From: Lachnospiraceae bacterium
GTDB taxonomy: Bacteria; Bacillota; Clostridia; Lachnospirales; Lachnospiraceae
DNA length: 44,422 bases
Assembly (NCBI GenBank): GCA_017472605.1
Contig: JAFUPV010000071.1
Location: 1-44,422, forward strand
Direction of reading: 5' to 3'
The notes beneath the pieces were generated by a model. It saw only the letters and a program-made list of their open reading frames with translations. It did no database searches and had not been told where the DNA came from. Below are positions 26,144-34,069 of this stretch, piece by piece; the first letter of the stretch is position 1, and the number at the start of each line of letters is the position of its first letter. A program made the position numbers and the translations under genes.

Positions 26144-26461
26144 GCAAAGCTCCATCCAAAGCTTTTAAGATATGTGATTTCGTTATTTAAGAATCCGAGG
26201 ATTAACCGGCATGGAGCGCAGTTACTCTTTACATCTCATGATATGTCTACAATGAAGAATACTGTATTCAGAAGAGATGAAATATGGTTTGCGGCATTGA
26301 ATGAGAAGAGAAGCAGTGAGATTTATTCGCTTTATGAAATTCGCCATGAGGATAACGAAAGGGTTAAGAGCACAGCAGCTTTCGATAAGCAGTATCTGGA
26401 AGGCAGATATGGGGCAGACCCATATCTGCAGAATATGCTGAGCGGAGGTGATTGGCTTTGA
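26132..26461 (+). pseudogene. C-terminal fragment of an AbiLi/RloA-type AAA ATPase, fused in frame to the mcrC end
   Basis: From about 26144 the frame that carries the mcrC tail continues into a different family: DAKLHPKLLRYVISLF, AQLLFTSHDMSTM (H-loop of SMC-like ATPases), FRRDEIWFAAL and KQYLEGRYGADPYL. These blocks are typical of the end of the ATPase that pairs with RloB (AbiLi of the AbiL phage-defence system). Walker A, signature and the first about 300 residues are missing. LDAKLHP would be the Walker B/D-loop side, and the shared Leu-Asp codons (CTGGAT) may have served as the joining point. The chimeric ORF 25922-26461 could make about 179 residues but has no ribosome binding site. 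The gene ends by a four-base overlap with rloB. Confidence 0.7.
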
Positions 26462-26637
26462 GTTTAAAACCTCCGAAAAAGAGTGATTTAAATAAGCCGT
26501 GGATGAAGAAACCGGACAGAGAAATCAAAATCCGTCCGGAATACCATTTGATTGTGACGGAAGGAACGGATACGGAACCGGCATATTTTGGAGCAATTCA
26601 GGATATCATCAATAGAGATTATCCAGAGAAAATACAA
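26458..26637 (+). pseudogene. rloB: rloB (AbiLii-like) truncated at the 3' end
   Basis: The first about 60 residues of an RloB-family protein (PF13707 type), the effector that pairs with the AbiLi/RloA ATPase. The start is TTG 26458, seven bases after GGAGGTG, overlapping the ATPase stop (TTGA). IRPEYHLIVTEGTDTEPAYF is the characteristic N-terminal block with the acidic EG-x-x-TEP residues. The similarity ends at about 26637, exactly where the stop codon of the convergent S8 protease gene lies. The frame stays open beyond, but only as the antisense of the protease. Intact RloB proteins are about 200 residues, so two thirds are lost. It cannot work. Confidence 0.75.
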
Positions 26638-28341
26638 TCAAACAATCCCCTCCAAACAAAGCGCCCCATAACCGGTCAACGGATTGGGCGTCACAGGGAA
26701 CCCGGGCAGCTGTCTGGCAGAACGAGCCAGCGCTGCCTTAATTTTTTCCCCGTAAAGATACGGATCATTTCCTCTCACAATCCCCCATTCCATCAAAAGG
26801 GCAGCGCTTCCGGTGACAAACGGTGCCGAAAAAGAGGTGCCGCTGAAGGTCTGGTAAGTGGCAGGCGAAGCAGGAGCGGTAATGTTGACGCCGGGAGCAA
26901 CCAGGTCCGGCTTGCGGATGGGATCCAGAGAACCTCTGCCGGAAAAATCGGCCAGCTGCCTCGTTGCTGTGGAATAGGCGCCGACCGTGATGGCGCTGGA
27001 AGCGGTTGAGGGGATCGTCAGCGTGTTGTCCGGCGAAGGGGTGAGAAAGCGGGTGGAAGAACCAAGAACACCGCCGCCCGGCAGCCACATGGAGAAGGAA
27101 CCATTCTTGATGGAAACCGGTTCCAGAAGAATCCGCCAGATGCCGGAAGGCAGATAGGAGGAATCCGGGATCAGATCCAGAAAAATTTCCTGAAGAAACT
27201 GGTAGGGTCTGGGCTTGCCGTAATAGACAAGAAGAGTGGCTCCCGGAATCTTCCAGCGCTGCGGCCCCTCGGTGGAAGGAAAGGGACCGACTGAGGTCTG
27301 GGACGGGGTGACAAGACGGATGGTGAAATCATCGGCATAGTTCTTCCAAAGCTGCAGATCCAGTGCAGGCTCTCTTGGACCGACAGAAAATTCGACTACA
27401 GTCTGCCTGCCGGGGATGACAGTGCCAGATGTGTGGATGGGACTGGCGCCCTCATTTCCGCTTCCGGCAACGATTGTCGTCTGACCAAGAAAAGAAGCCT
27501 GATCCAGAAAAGTTTCCACAAGGGAGGTTCCAGTGTGGCAGCCGTAATTATTGCCGAAGCTCAGGTTGAGCGCAAGGGGCATGCGCAGGCGGATTGCCTG
27601 ATTGACACAGTAATTGATTCCCATCATCAGTTCCGCGGTTCGCGGAAAGGAATTGGGGAGAGAAGGGCGCATTTTCACAACAATCAGATCAGCGTTTGGA
27701 GCAACGCCGCGGTACTGACCGTCGGATGCCCTTCCGTTTCCTGCGGCAATTCCAGCAACCGCTGTGCCGTGACCGGTGGGATCGACAGACACGCGCTTTC
27801 CTTCCCGCAGTGCGGCGGTAATCTGCTCCTGGTCATATTCCGTTCCGACGGAATAGCCTTCGGGTGGATTTCCTTCGAGCGACTGATCCCAGAGGAAACG
27901 GATCCGGCTGGTTCCATCCGCCGTCAGAAAATCCGGATGCGAGGAATCAATGCCGGAGTCAATGATTCCGACCAGTGTGCCCGTTCCGTCAAGGGAGAGC
28001 GGCGGACTGGAAACCGGACGGATGCAGGAAGCAAGAATCCCCTGAGAGACGGAGAAAAAGAGACGTTTTGGCATTTCCACATAGATCACTTCCTCCAGAG
28101 AAGCGACATAGGGGATCAGTTCTTTTGGCAAAGTCAGAATCGCATAGTTCTGGATCAGACTGGTTACGCGGATCTGGGGATGGGTCTGGGACAGAAAGGA
28201 AAGATCACAGCAGCCTTTCACAATGATCTCCCAGAGTCCGTTCGGATTAACTGCAGAATCCAGAACAAGAGACCGGGTACGCTGGAAATCCGGTGTGTTG
28301 TAGGCCAGATTCAGCAGATTTTCCGCTTTTTGTGTATCCAT
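26638..28341 (-). CDS. subtilisin-like S8 protease, Csp-like cytosolic type
   Basis: A 567-residue serine protease of the clostridial Csp-like group (relatives process the spore cortex lytic enzyme SleC during germination). There is no signal peptide; a prodomain-like start (about 1-110) precedes the catalytic domain with Asp128 in GIIDSGIDSSHPDF, His191 in GHGTAVAGIAAGNG, the oxyanion Asn in AGSGNEG and Ser503 in FSGTSFSAPF. A beta-rich insert of about 130 residues (about 310-440) is like the jelly roll of Csp proteins. The start at 28341 has GGAGG five to six bases before it; ATG 28362 is nearly at the transcript start. The C terminus ends GALCLEGIV, perhaps a little shortened at the island junction. 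The full triad suggests activity. Confidence 0.9.
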   Translation of the reverse strand: MDTQKAENLLNLAYNTPDFQRTRSLVLDSAVNPNGLWEIIVKGCCDLSFLSQTHPQIRVTSLIQNYAILTLPKELIPYVASLEEVIYVEMPKRLFFSVSQGILASCIRPVSSPPLSLDGTGTLVGIIDSGIDSSHPDFLTADGTSRIRFLWDQSLEGNPPEGYSVGTEYDQEQITAALREGKRVSVDPTGHGTAVAGIAAGNGRASDGQYRGVAPNADLIVVKMRPSLPNSFPRTAELMMGINYCVNQAIRLRMPLALNLSFGNNYGCHTGTSLVETFLDQASFLGQTTIVAGSGNEGASPIHTSGTVIPGRQTVVEFSVGPREPALDLQLWKNYADDFTIRLVTPSQTSVGPFPSTEGPQRWKIPGATLLVYYGKPRPYQFLQEIFLDLIPDSSYLPSGIWRILLEPVSIKNGSFSMWLPGGGVLGSSTRFLTPSPDNTLTIPSTASSAITVGAYSTATRQLADFSGRGSLDPIRKPDLVAPGVNITAPASPATYQTFSGTSFSAPFVTGSAALLMEWGIVRGNDPYLYGEKIKAALARSARQLPGFPVTPNPLTGYGALCLEGIV

Positions 28342-28372
28342 GGAATCCTCCGGCAAATGCATAGCTGTTCCT

Positions 28373-28402
28373 ATTTTATACAGAGATCGAAAAAAATATG
28401 AC
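28373..28402 (-). promoter_or_regulatory. sigma-E-like sporulation promoter of the S8 protease
   Basis: On the minus strand GTCATATT, 14 bp, TATAAAAT. This fits the sigma-E pattern (KMATATT, 13-15 bp, CATACAMT) with the -35 matched and six of eight -10 bases. A sigma-A reading needs the poor -35 TGTCAT. The transcript would start about 25 bases before ATG 28341. Confidence 0.5.
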
Positions 28403-28462
28403 ATAAAAACAGCATGAGATGCATATGTTAAGAAAAGCAACCGGATAAATATCAGAAACAGG

Positions 28463-28491
28463 TAGAAATTTTGTTCGATTTATGTTATACT
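28463..28491 (+). promoter_or_regulatory. extended -10 promoter of dgt and the dnaG-rpoD cluster
   Basis: TATACT with TG one base upstream at 28486-28491 and a weak -35 (TAGAAA) 17 bp before it. It is about 50 bases ahead of the dgt start and divergent from the protease promoter. Confidence 0.5.
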
Positions 28492-28542
28492 CTCTTTAAT
28501 TACATACCTTCGGCTGTGCCGGAGAAGAAGAAGGTGATTGGA

Positions 28543-29559
28543 TTGACAATTCGTGAACGGGATGAGATCAGAGAGAAACAGATATTAAGTCCCTATGCGG
28601 CATTCAGTGCCGAGTCCAGAGGAAGAGAGCGGACAGAAGAGCCATGTGAGATCCGGACCTGCTACCAGAGGGACCGCGACCGGATCATTCACTGCAAATC
28701 CTTCCGGCGGATGAAACACAAAACCCAGGTATTTCTGGCTCCTTTCGGCGACCATTACCGGACAAGACTGACCCATACGCTGGAGGTGGCCCAGACAGCC
28801 AGAACCATAGCGAGAGCTCTGATGCTCAACGAAGATCTGACGGAAGCCATTGCCCTTGGCCATGATCTTGGCCATACTCCGTTTGGACACAGCGGAGAAT
28901 ATGCCCTGAACCGTGCCCTGGAGGGAAGCGGCTACGAATTTTACCACTACCGTCAGAGCATCCGTGTGGTGGAATGTCTGGAAAAAGACGGAAAGGGACT
29001 GAATCTGACCTGGGAAGTAAAGGACGGAATTCGAAACCATGGGACCGATGGACATCCCCAGACGCTGGAAGGACGGATTGTGCAGCTCTGTGACAAGGTT
29101 GCCTACATCAACCATGACATTGATGATGCGATCCGTGGAAAGGTTCTGAAAGAACAGTCCCTTCCCTCCGAATATACCGACATTCTTGGCCACAGTGTCA
29201 GAGAGCGGCTGGACCGGATGATCAAAGACATCATCAAAAACAGCATGGGCCGTGAATGGGTGTTCCAGTCCCAGGAGATGGAATGGGCAATGCGGGGACT
29301 GCGCTCCTTCATGTTCGAACGGGTCTACAACGATCCGGTGGTAAAAGCGGAAGATAAGAAGATTGAAGATATGCTGATCCAGATGTACCGGTATCTCTAT
29401 GACCATGTGGAGCTTCTTCCAAAGGAATCCATCGAGATGGTTCTTGGCGGCAGTGTTCCCCGTGAGATTGCGGTCTGCGATTACATTGCCGGTATGACGG
29501 ATCAGTTTGCGATTGCCAAATATGAAGAACTGTTTGTTCCGAAATTCTGGTCAAGATAG
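28543..29559 (+). CDS. dgt: deoxyguanosinetriphosphate triphosphohydrolase-like protein
   Basis: HD-domain dNTPase that splits dNTPs into nucleoside and triphosphate and so controls dNTP pools. The HD-type metal site is seen in RTRLTHTLEVAQTARTIA and LGHDLGHTPFGHSGE, with the later Asp in INHDIDDAIRG. The best start is TTG 28543, six bases after AAGGTG, giving 338 residues beginning MTIRERDEI, as in clostridial relatives. The longer ATG-started frame from 28471 has no ribosome binding site and overlaps the promoter. The gene heads the cluster with dnaG and rpoD, as is common in Clostridia. Its stop lies at the first copy of a tandem repeat. Confidence 0.93.
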   Translation: MTIRERDEIREKQILSPYAAFSAESRGRERTEEPCEIRTCYQRDRDRIIHCKSFRRMKHKTQVFLAPFGDHYRTRLTHTLEVAQTARTIARALMLNEDLTEAIALGHDLGHTPFGHSGEYALNRALEGSGYEFYHYRQSIRVVECLEKDGKGLNLTWEVKDGIRNHGTDGHPQTLEGRIVQLCDKVAYINHDIDDAIRGKVLKEQSLPSEYTDILGHSVRERLDRMIKDIIKNSMGREWVFQSQEMEWAMRGLRSFMFERVYNDPVVKAEDKKIEDMLIQMYRYLYDHVELLPKESIEMVLGGSVPREIAVCDYIAGMTDQFAIAKYEELFVPKFWSR

Positions 29560-29597
29560 TCTGTTTTCAATAGTCTGTTTTCAATAATCTGTTTTCG
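29556..29597. repeat. three 14-bp tandem repeats at the dgt stop
   Basis: ATAGTCTGTTTTCA occurs twice without change (29556-29569, 29570-29583) and a third time as ATAATCTGTTTTCG (29584-29597). The first copy contains the dgt stop codon TAG. Probably a slippage product; effect on dnaG expression unknown. Confidence 0.85.
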
Positions 29598-29680
29598 ATA
29601 ACCGGATCGAAGCGGAAGCCGGAAAAAAGGAAAGATGTGTAACTGCCTGAGTCATCTGCAGTTGCAGAAAGGATAAAAAC

Positions 29681-31438
29681 ATGCGGTATTCAGAAGATAT
29701 CATTGAGGAAGTACGTCAGCGCAACGACATCGTGGATGTGATCGGAAGCTATGTCCGTCTGCAGAAGAAGGGCGGAAACTATTTTGGGCTCTGCCCGTTT
29801 CACAACGAAAAATCGCCTTCCTTTTCCGTGTCCGGCATGAAGCAGATGTACTATTGTTTTGGATGCGGCAAGGGCGGAAATGTCATCACGTTTCTGATGG
29901 AATATGAAAACGATACCTTTGCGGAAGCAGTTGCCCATCTTGCCAGCCGGGCAGGAATCAGCCTTCCGGAGCAGTCAGAGGACAGAGAGGCAAGAAGAGC
30001 TTCCGAATATAAAGCCATCCTTCTGGAGATTCAGAAGCATGCGGCAAAATATTACTTCTATCAGCTCAAAAGCGAGCGCGGAAAGATTGGCTACGACTAT
30101 CTGAAAGGCAGAGGACTGTCGGATGAGACCATTCTCAAATTCGGACTCGGTTATTCTGTGCCGGCAGCCAACGAAATGTACCAGTATTTGAAAAAGAAGG
30201 GCTACACGGATGAACAGCTGAAAGATTCCGGTCTTGTCCGGATTGAAGAACGGGGCGTTTATGACAAGTTCTGGAACCGTGTCATGTTTCCGATCATGGA
30301 CATCAATAACCGCGTCATCGGCTTTGGCGGAAGAGTCATGGGCGATGGGACCCCAAAGTACCTCAATTCACCGGAAACACCGATCTTTGATAAGAGCCGC
30401 AACCTCTACGGACTGAACATCGCAAGAAGAACGAGACAGCCCTATCTGCTGATCTGTGAGGGCTATATGGATGTGATTTCGCTTCATCAGGCCGGATTTA
30501 CCAACGCGGTTGCCGCTCTCGGAACGGCGTTTACCGCCCAGCACGGTCTGCTGATCCGCAGGTACACAAAGGATGTGGTACTGACTTTTGACAGTGACGG
30601 TGCGGGAATCAAAGCGGCGCTGCGTGCCATTCCGCTGGTGCGGGAAGCGGGTCTGAACTGCCGTGTCCTGACCATGGAGCCCTACAAAGATCCGGATGAG
30701 TTCATCAAAAACATGGGAGCCGAAGCCTATCAGGAACGGATCGATCAGGCGATGAACGCTTTCATGTTTGAAATCAAAGTGCTACGGAAAGACTATGATT
30801 TCAGGGATCCGGCGAAACGGACAGAGTTCATTGAAGAGGCAAGCAGGCGGCTTGGTGTCTTTCGGGATGAACTGGAACAGGACAGCTACATTCAGGCAGT
30901 GGCAAAGGAATATGGAATTGATTACGGCATGCTTCGGAATAAAGTGCTGTCGATTCCTCTTTCTGCAGCTGTTCCTGTGACAGAAAAGCCAAAGGAAGCA
31001 AGCGGAAGGAAACGGGAAAAAGACGAGGGAATCCGCGCTGCCCAGCGGATGCTTCTGACCTGGCTGGCAGAGGAACCGCGGATCTATGAACGGATCGCGG
31101 ACATCATCGCGCCCGATGATTTTACCGATTCTCTGTATCGGCAGACGGCTGTGCTTCTGTTTGAACAGATCACAAAGGGAACCGTAAATCCCGGTGAGAT
31201 CCTGAATCACTTTATTGATGATGAGGGAAGCTACCAGGAAATTGCCAGAGTCTTCCATACCGGGCTTAACGAAGATGCCACAAAAGAAGAGCGGAACCGG
31301 GCGTTTCGTGAATGCGTGATCCGCGTGCGCAGAAACAGTCTGGAAAAAATGGCGGATACAGCAGAAGATTTTAAGCAGCTTCAGCAGATCATGCAGGAGC
31401 AGAAAGCGCTGGAGCAGCTGAATATATATTTGGATTAG
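29681..31438 (+). CDS. dnaG: DNA primase
   Basis: Makes RNA primers at the replication fork with the DnaB helicase. The 585 residues include the CHC2 zinc-binding domain (CPFHNEKSPSFSVS and YYCFGCGKGGN, residues about 38-65), the catalytic core, the TOPRIM motif LICEGYMDVISLHQAG and TFDSDGAGIKAA, and a C-terminal helicase-binding region (about 450-585). ATG 29681 follows AGAAAGGA. It lies in the conserved dgt-dnaG-rpoD order, 122 bases after dgt and 57 before rpoD. Confidence 0.98.
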   Translation: MRYSEDIIEEVRQRNDIVDVIGSYVRLQKKGGNYFGLCPFHNEKSPSFSVSGMKQMYYCFGCGKGGNVITFLMEYENDTFAEAVAHLASRAGISLPEQSEDREARRASEYKAILLEIQKHAAKYYFYQLKSERGKIGYDYLKGRGLSDETILKFGLGYSVPAANEMYQYLKKKGYTDEQLKDSGLVRIEERGVYDKFWNRVMFPIMDINNRVIGFGGRVMGDGTPKYLNSPETPIFDKSRNLYGLNIARRTRQPYLLICEGYMDVISLHQAGFTNAVAALGTAFTAQHGLLIRRYTKDVVLTFDSDGAGIKAALRAIPLVREAGLNCRVLTMEPYKDPDEFIKNMGAEAYQERIDQAMNAFMFEIKVLRKDYDFRDPAKRTEFIEEASRRLGVFRDELEQDSYIQAVAKEYGIDYGMLRNKVLSIPLSAAVPVTEKPKEASGRKREKDEGIRAAQRMLLTWLAEEPRIYERIADIIAPDDFTDSLYRQTAVLLFEQITKGTVNPGEILNHFIDDEGSYQEIARVFHTGLNEDATKEERNRAFRECVIRVRRNSLEKMADTAEDFKQLQQIMQEQKALEQLNIYLD

Positions 31439-31495
31439 GGCAATAATAAAGTCAGATTATCAGGCAGTCAAATGCAGAAAGCAGAGGCATGCTAT

Positions 31496-32539
31496 ATGGA
31501 AATGAACCAGATATTATCTGACAAAAGATTAAATGAGCTGGTTGACCGGGCGAAAAAGCAGGGAAACCGGCTGGACTATCAGGAGATCGTCGATCTGTTT
31601 TCGGAAGAAGAGATTTCAGAGGACGGAGTCAATGCTATGATCGACTATCTGGAAAAGAATCACATCGAGCTGCAGCAGGACGAGGGCATCGAGCTGGAAC
31701 AGGAATCCTTCACCGATGATGATCCGGTGCGGATTTACATGAAGGATATCGGAAAAGTCCGGCTCCTGTCATCTCAGGAGGAGACGGAACTGGCAAAACG
31801 GGCGGCCGACGGCGAGGAAGAAGCCAAGCAGCGTCTGGCGGAAGCCAATCTGCGTCTGGTGGTAAGCGTTGCAAAGCGGTACATCGGAAGCGGGATGCCG
31901 CTCCTTGATCTGATTCAGGAGGGAAATCTCGGACTGATGAAGGCAGTCGATAAGTTTGACTATAAAAAGGGCTTCAAGTTCAGCACCTATGCGACCTGGT
32001 GGATCCGCCAGGCGATTACGAGAGCAATTGCGGATCAGGCAAGGACGATCCGGATTCCGGTTCACATGGTGGAAAGCATGAACCGCATCACCAGAACCTC
32101 CCGGAACATGGTACAGGAACTGGGACGGGAGCCGACGGCGAGAGAGCTGGCACAGCGGCTGGACATCCCGGAAGAAAAGGTCACAGAAGCTATGAAAATG
32201 ACGCAGGAGCCGGTGTCTCTGGAATCCCCGGTGGGAGAGGAGGATGAGACGCATCTTGCTGATTTCATCCAGGATTCCCGTGTTGCCGTTCCGGTGGAGG
32301 AAACCACCCGGGTGATGCTTGGAGAGCAGATTTCCGAGGTTTTGCGGACGCTCTCGGAGCGGGAAGAAAAAGTGCTTCGCCTCCGCTATGGCCTTGGAGA
32401 CGGACAGGCAAGGACGCTGGAGGAAGTGGGACGGGAGTTCCATGTAACAAGAGAGCGGATCCGTCAGATTGAGGCGAAAGCGCTGCGGAAGCTGAAACAT
32501 CCCACAAGAAGCAGAAAATTAAGAGACTATCTGGAGTAG
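31496..32539 (+). CDS. rpoD: principal RNA polymerase sigma factor (sigma A)
   Basis: Housekeeping sigma factor. Region 1.1 is short; region 1.2 has [14 protein letters not shown], and region 2 the -10 recognition helix ([36 protein letters not shown], split here over residues about 140-180). Region 3 ([12 protein letters not shown]) and region 4, with the -35 helix-turn-helix ([19 protein letters not shown]), follow. ATG 31496 has AGAGG eight bases before it and gives 347 residues; the upstream ATG 31472 lacks a ribosome binding site. It follows dnaG in the usual macromolecular synthesis arrangement. Confidence 0.97.
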   Translation: MEMNQILSDKRLNELVDRAKKQGNRLDYQEIVDLFSEEEISEDGVNAMIDYLEKNHIELQQDEGIELEQESFTDDDPVRIYMKDIGKVRLLSSQEETELAKRAADGEEEAKQRLAEANLRLVVSVAKRYIGSGMPLLDLIQEGNLGLMKAVDKFDYKKGFKFSTYATWWIRQAITRAIADQARTIRIPVHMVESMNRITRTSRNMVQELGREPTARELAQRLDIPEEKVTEAMKMTQEPVSLESPVGEEDETHLADFIQDSRVAVPVEETTRVMLGEQISEVLRTLSEREEKVLRLRYGLGDGQARTLEEVGREFHVTRERIRQIEAKALRKLKHPTRSRKLRDYLE

Positions 32540-32544
32540 AGACT

Positions 32545-33237
32545 ATGGAACTTTCAAAACGTTTACATGGGATCGCGTCCCTGGTAACGCCGGGAAACCG
32601 TGCAGTTGATGTGGGATGTGATCATGGATATACACCGATCTGGCTGGTGGAACGGGGGATTTCACCGGCTGCCATTGCGGCTGATGTAAGACCCGGTCCC
32701 CTGTCACGGGCAGAGGAGCATATCCGGGAAGCCGGATTGGAGGAGCAGATTGAGACAAGATTAAGTGACGGCCTTGCTCAGATCCGTCCGGGTGAAGGGG
32801 AAAGCCTGATCATGTCCGGCATTGGCGGACTTCTGATGATCCGGCTTCTGAGTGACCAGAGAGAGACTGCCCACAGTTTTCGGGAACTGATTCTTTCTCC
32901 CCAGTCTGACTTGGATCAGGTACGGCGTTTTCTGAAGGAAGACGGCTACACAATCCTGCGGGAACGTCTGTGCAGAGAAGATGGAAAATACTACTTCATT
33001 TTCCATGCAGTTCCGATCCGCGATGAACGGACCTGGACAGAAGGGGAATTTACATATGGACGGGATCATGAACCGGAGAGCCGACCGCTTGTGCGGGAAT
33101 ACCTCCAGCACATGTTAAGCAAACAGGAAGGGATTCTGGAAAAGCTTCTTGCCAATCTGGCAGAAGACAATGAACGGATCCGGGAACTGAGAGATGAGAT
33201 CAATCGAACAAAGGAGTATTGCCATGAAATGCAGTGA
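32545..33237 (+). CDS. trmK: tRNA (adenine22-N1)-methyltransferase
   Basis: SAM-dependent enzyme that methylates N1 of A22 in the D-loop of certain tRNAs. The 230 residues show the Rossmann SAM motif DVGCDHGYTPIWL near 23-35, the family block MSGIGGLLMIRLL and a helical C-terminal end. It starts five bases after rpoD and overlaps the Nif3-like gene by 14 bases. The order rpoD-trmK-nif3 is common in Firmicutes, and all three are probably cotranscribed. Confidence 0.95.
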   Translation: MELSKRLHGIASLVTPGNRAVDVGCDHGYTPIWLVERGISPAAIAADVRPGPLSRAEEHIREAGLEEQIETRLSDGLAQIRPGEGESLIMSGIGGLLMIRLLSDQRETAHSFRELILSPQSDLDQVRRFLKEDGYTILRERLCREDGKYYFIFHAVPIRDERTWTEGEFTYGRDHEPESRPLVREYLQHMLSKQEGILEKLLANLAEDNERIRELRDEINRTKEYCHEMQ

Positions 33238-34069
33238 TATCATGAAACAGCTTGAAAAGCTGGCACCGCAGGAGCTTGCCTGTGAGTGGGATAATGTGGG
33301 ACTTCTGCTGGGAAGAACCGATAAGAATATTTCAAAGATTCTGATTGCGCTGGAGCTGTCAGAGGAAGTGGTGGATCAGGCGATATCCAGTCAGGCGGAT
33401 ATGATCATTACTCACCACCCGCTGATTTTTAAGCCGCTAAAGCGGATCAACAGCGAGGATTTCATCGGACGCTGGATTCTGAAGCTGCTGCGGAGCGATA
33501 TTTCATACTATGCCATGCATACCAATTTTGACCGCAGCGCGCAGGGAATGGGCGTTCTGGCGGCGGAGAAGCTGGGACTTTGCGGACAGCGGATGCTGGA
33601 TGAGACGACAAGCTATCGGGACGGCGACGGAAACGAGCAGACGGCAGGCATCGGATGCTTCGGCAATCTGCCAAAAGCAGTGACGCTGGAGGAACTTTGC
33701 CAGCGGATCAGCAAGACGTTTGAAAATGAAGGAATCCGCGTCTATGCGCCTGCAGACGCAAAGGAACGGATGATTTCCGAGATAGCAGTAGTTCCGGGAT
33801 CGGGAGGCGACTACGTGAAGGTGGCAGCGGAATGCGGTGCGGATGTGCTGATCACCGGCGATGTATCACATCACGAGGGCAGTGATGCAGTCAGCCAGGG
33901 GATGATCGTGATTGATGTCGGACATTACAGTCTGGAATATCCATTTGTTGAATATATGGAACGTTATCTGACCGAACGGGTCAGTGCGGGAATTGAGATT
34001 GAAACGGTATCCTACCGTTCCCCTTACTATCAAACAGGAGGAATGAATGATAACAATCTATTATCGTGA
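33224..34069 (+). CDS. Nif3-like dinuclear metal centre protein
   Basis: A 281-residue member of the Nif3/YqfO (DUF34) family, short form without the PII-like insert. Metal ligands are seen in MIITHHPLIF near residue 65, the aspartate of HTNFDRS, and GDVSHHEGSDA near 220. Proposed roles include GTP cyclohydrolase-like or metal-insertion functions, but none is settled. The frame is open upstream to 33194; AAAGGAG before ATG 33224 fixes the start. It overlaps trmK by 14 bases and the nucleoside kinase by 23. Confidence 0.94.
   Translation: MKCSDIMKQLEKLAPQELACEWDNVGLLLGRTDKNISKILIALELSEEVVDQAISSQADMIITHHPLIFKPLKRINSEDFIGRWILKLLRSDISYYAMHTNFDRSAQGMGVLAAEKLGLCGQRMLDETTSYRDGDGNEQTAGIGCFGNLPKAVTLEELCQRISKTFENEGIRVYAPADAKERMISEIAVVPGSGGDYVKVAAECGADVLITGDVSHHEGSDAVSQGMIVIDVGHYSLEYPFVEYMERYLTERVSAGIEIETVSYRSPYYQTGGMNDNNLLS

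Noticed and set aside
26640-27009. Open frame continuing rloB through the S8 gene
   Set aside because: Beyond 26637 it is the antisense strand of a conserved protease, so the frame is a chance extension after a truncation.
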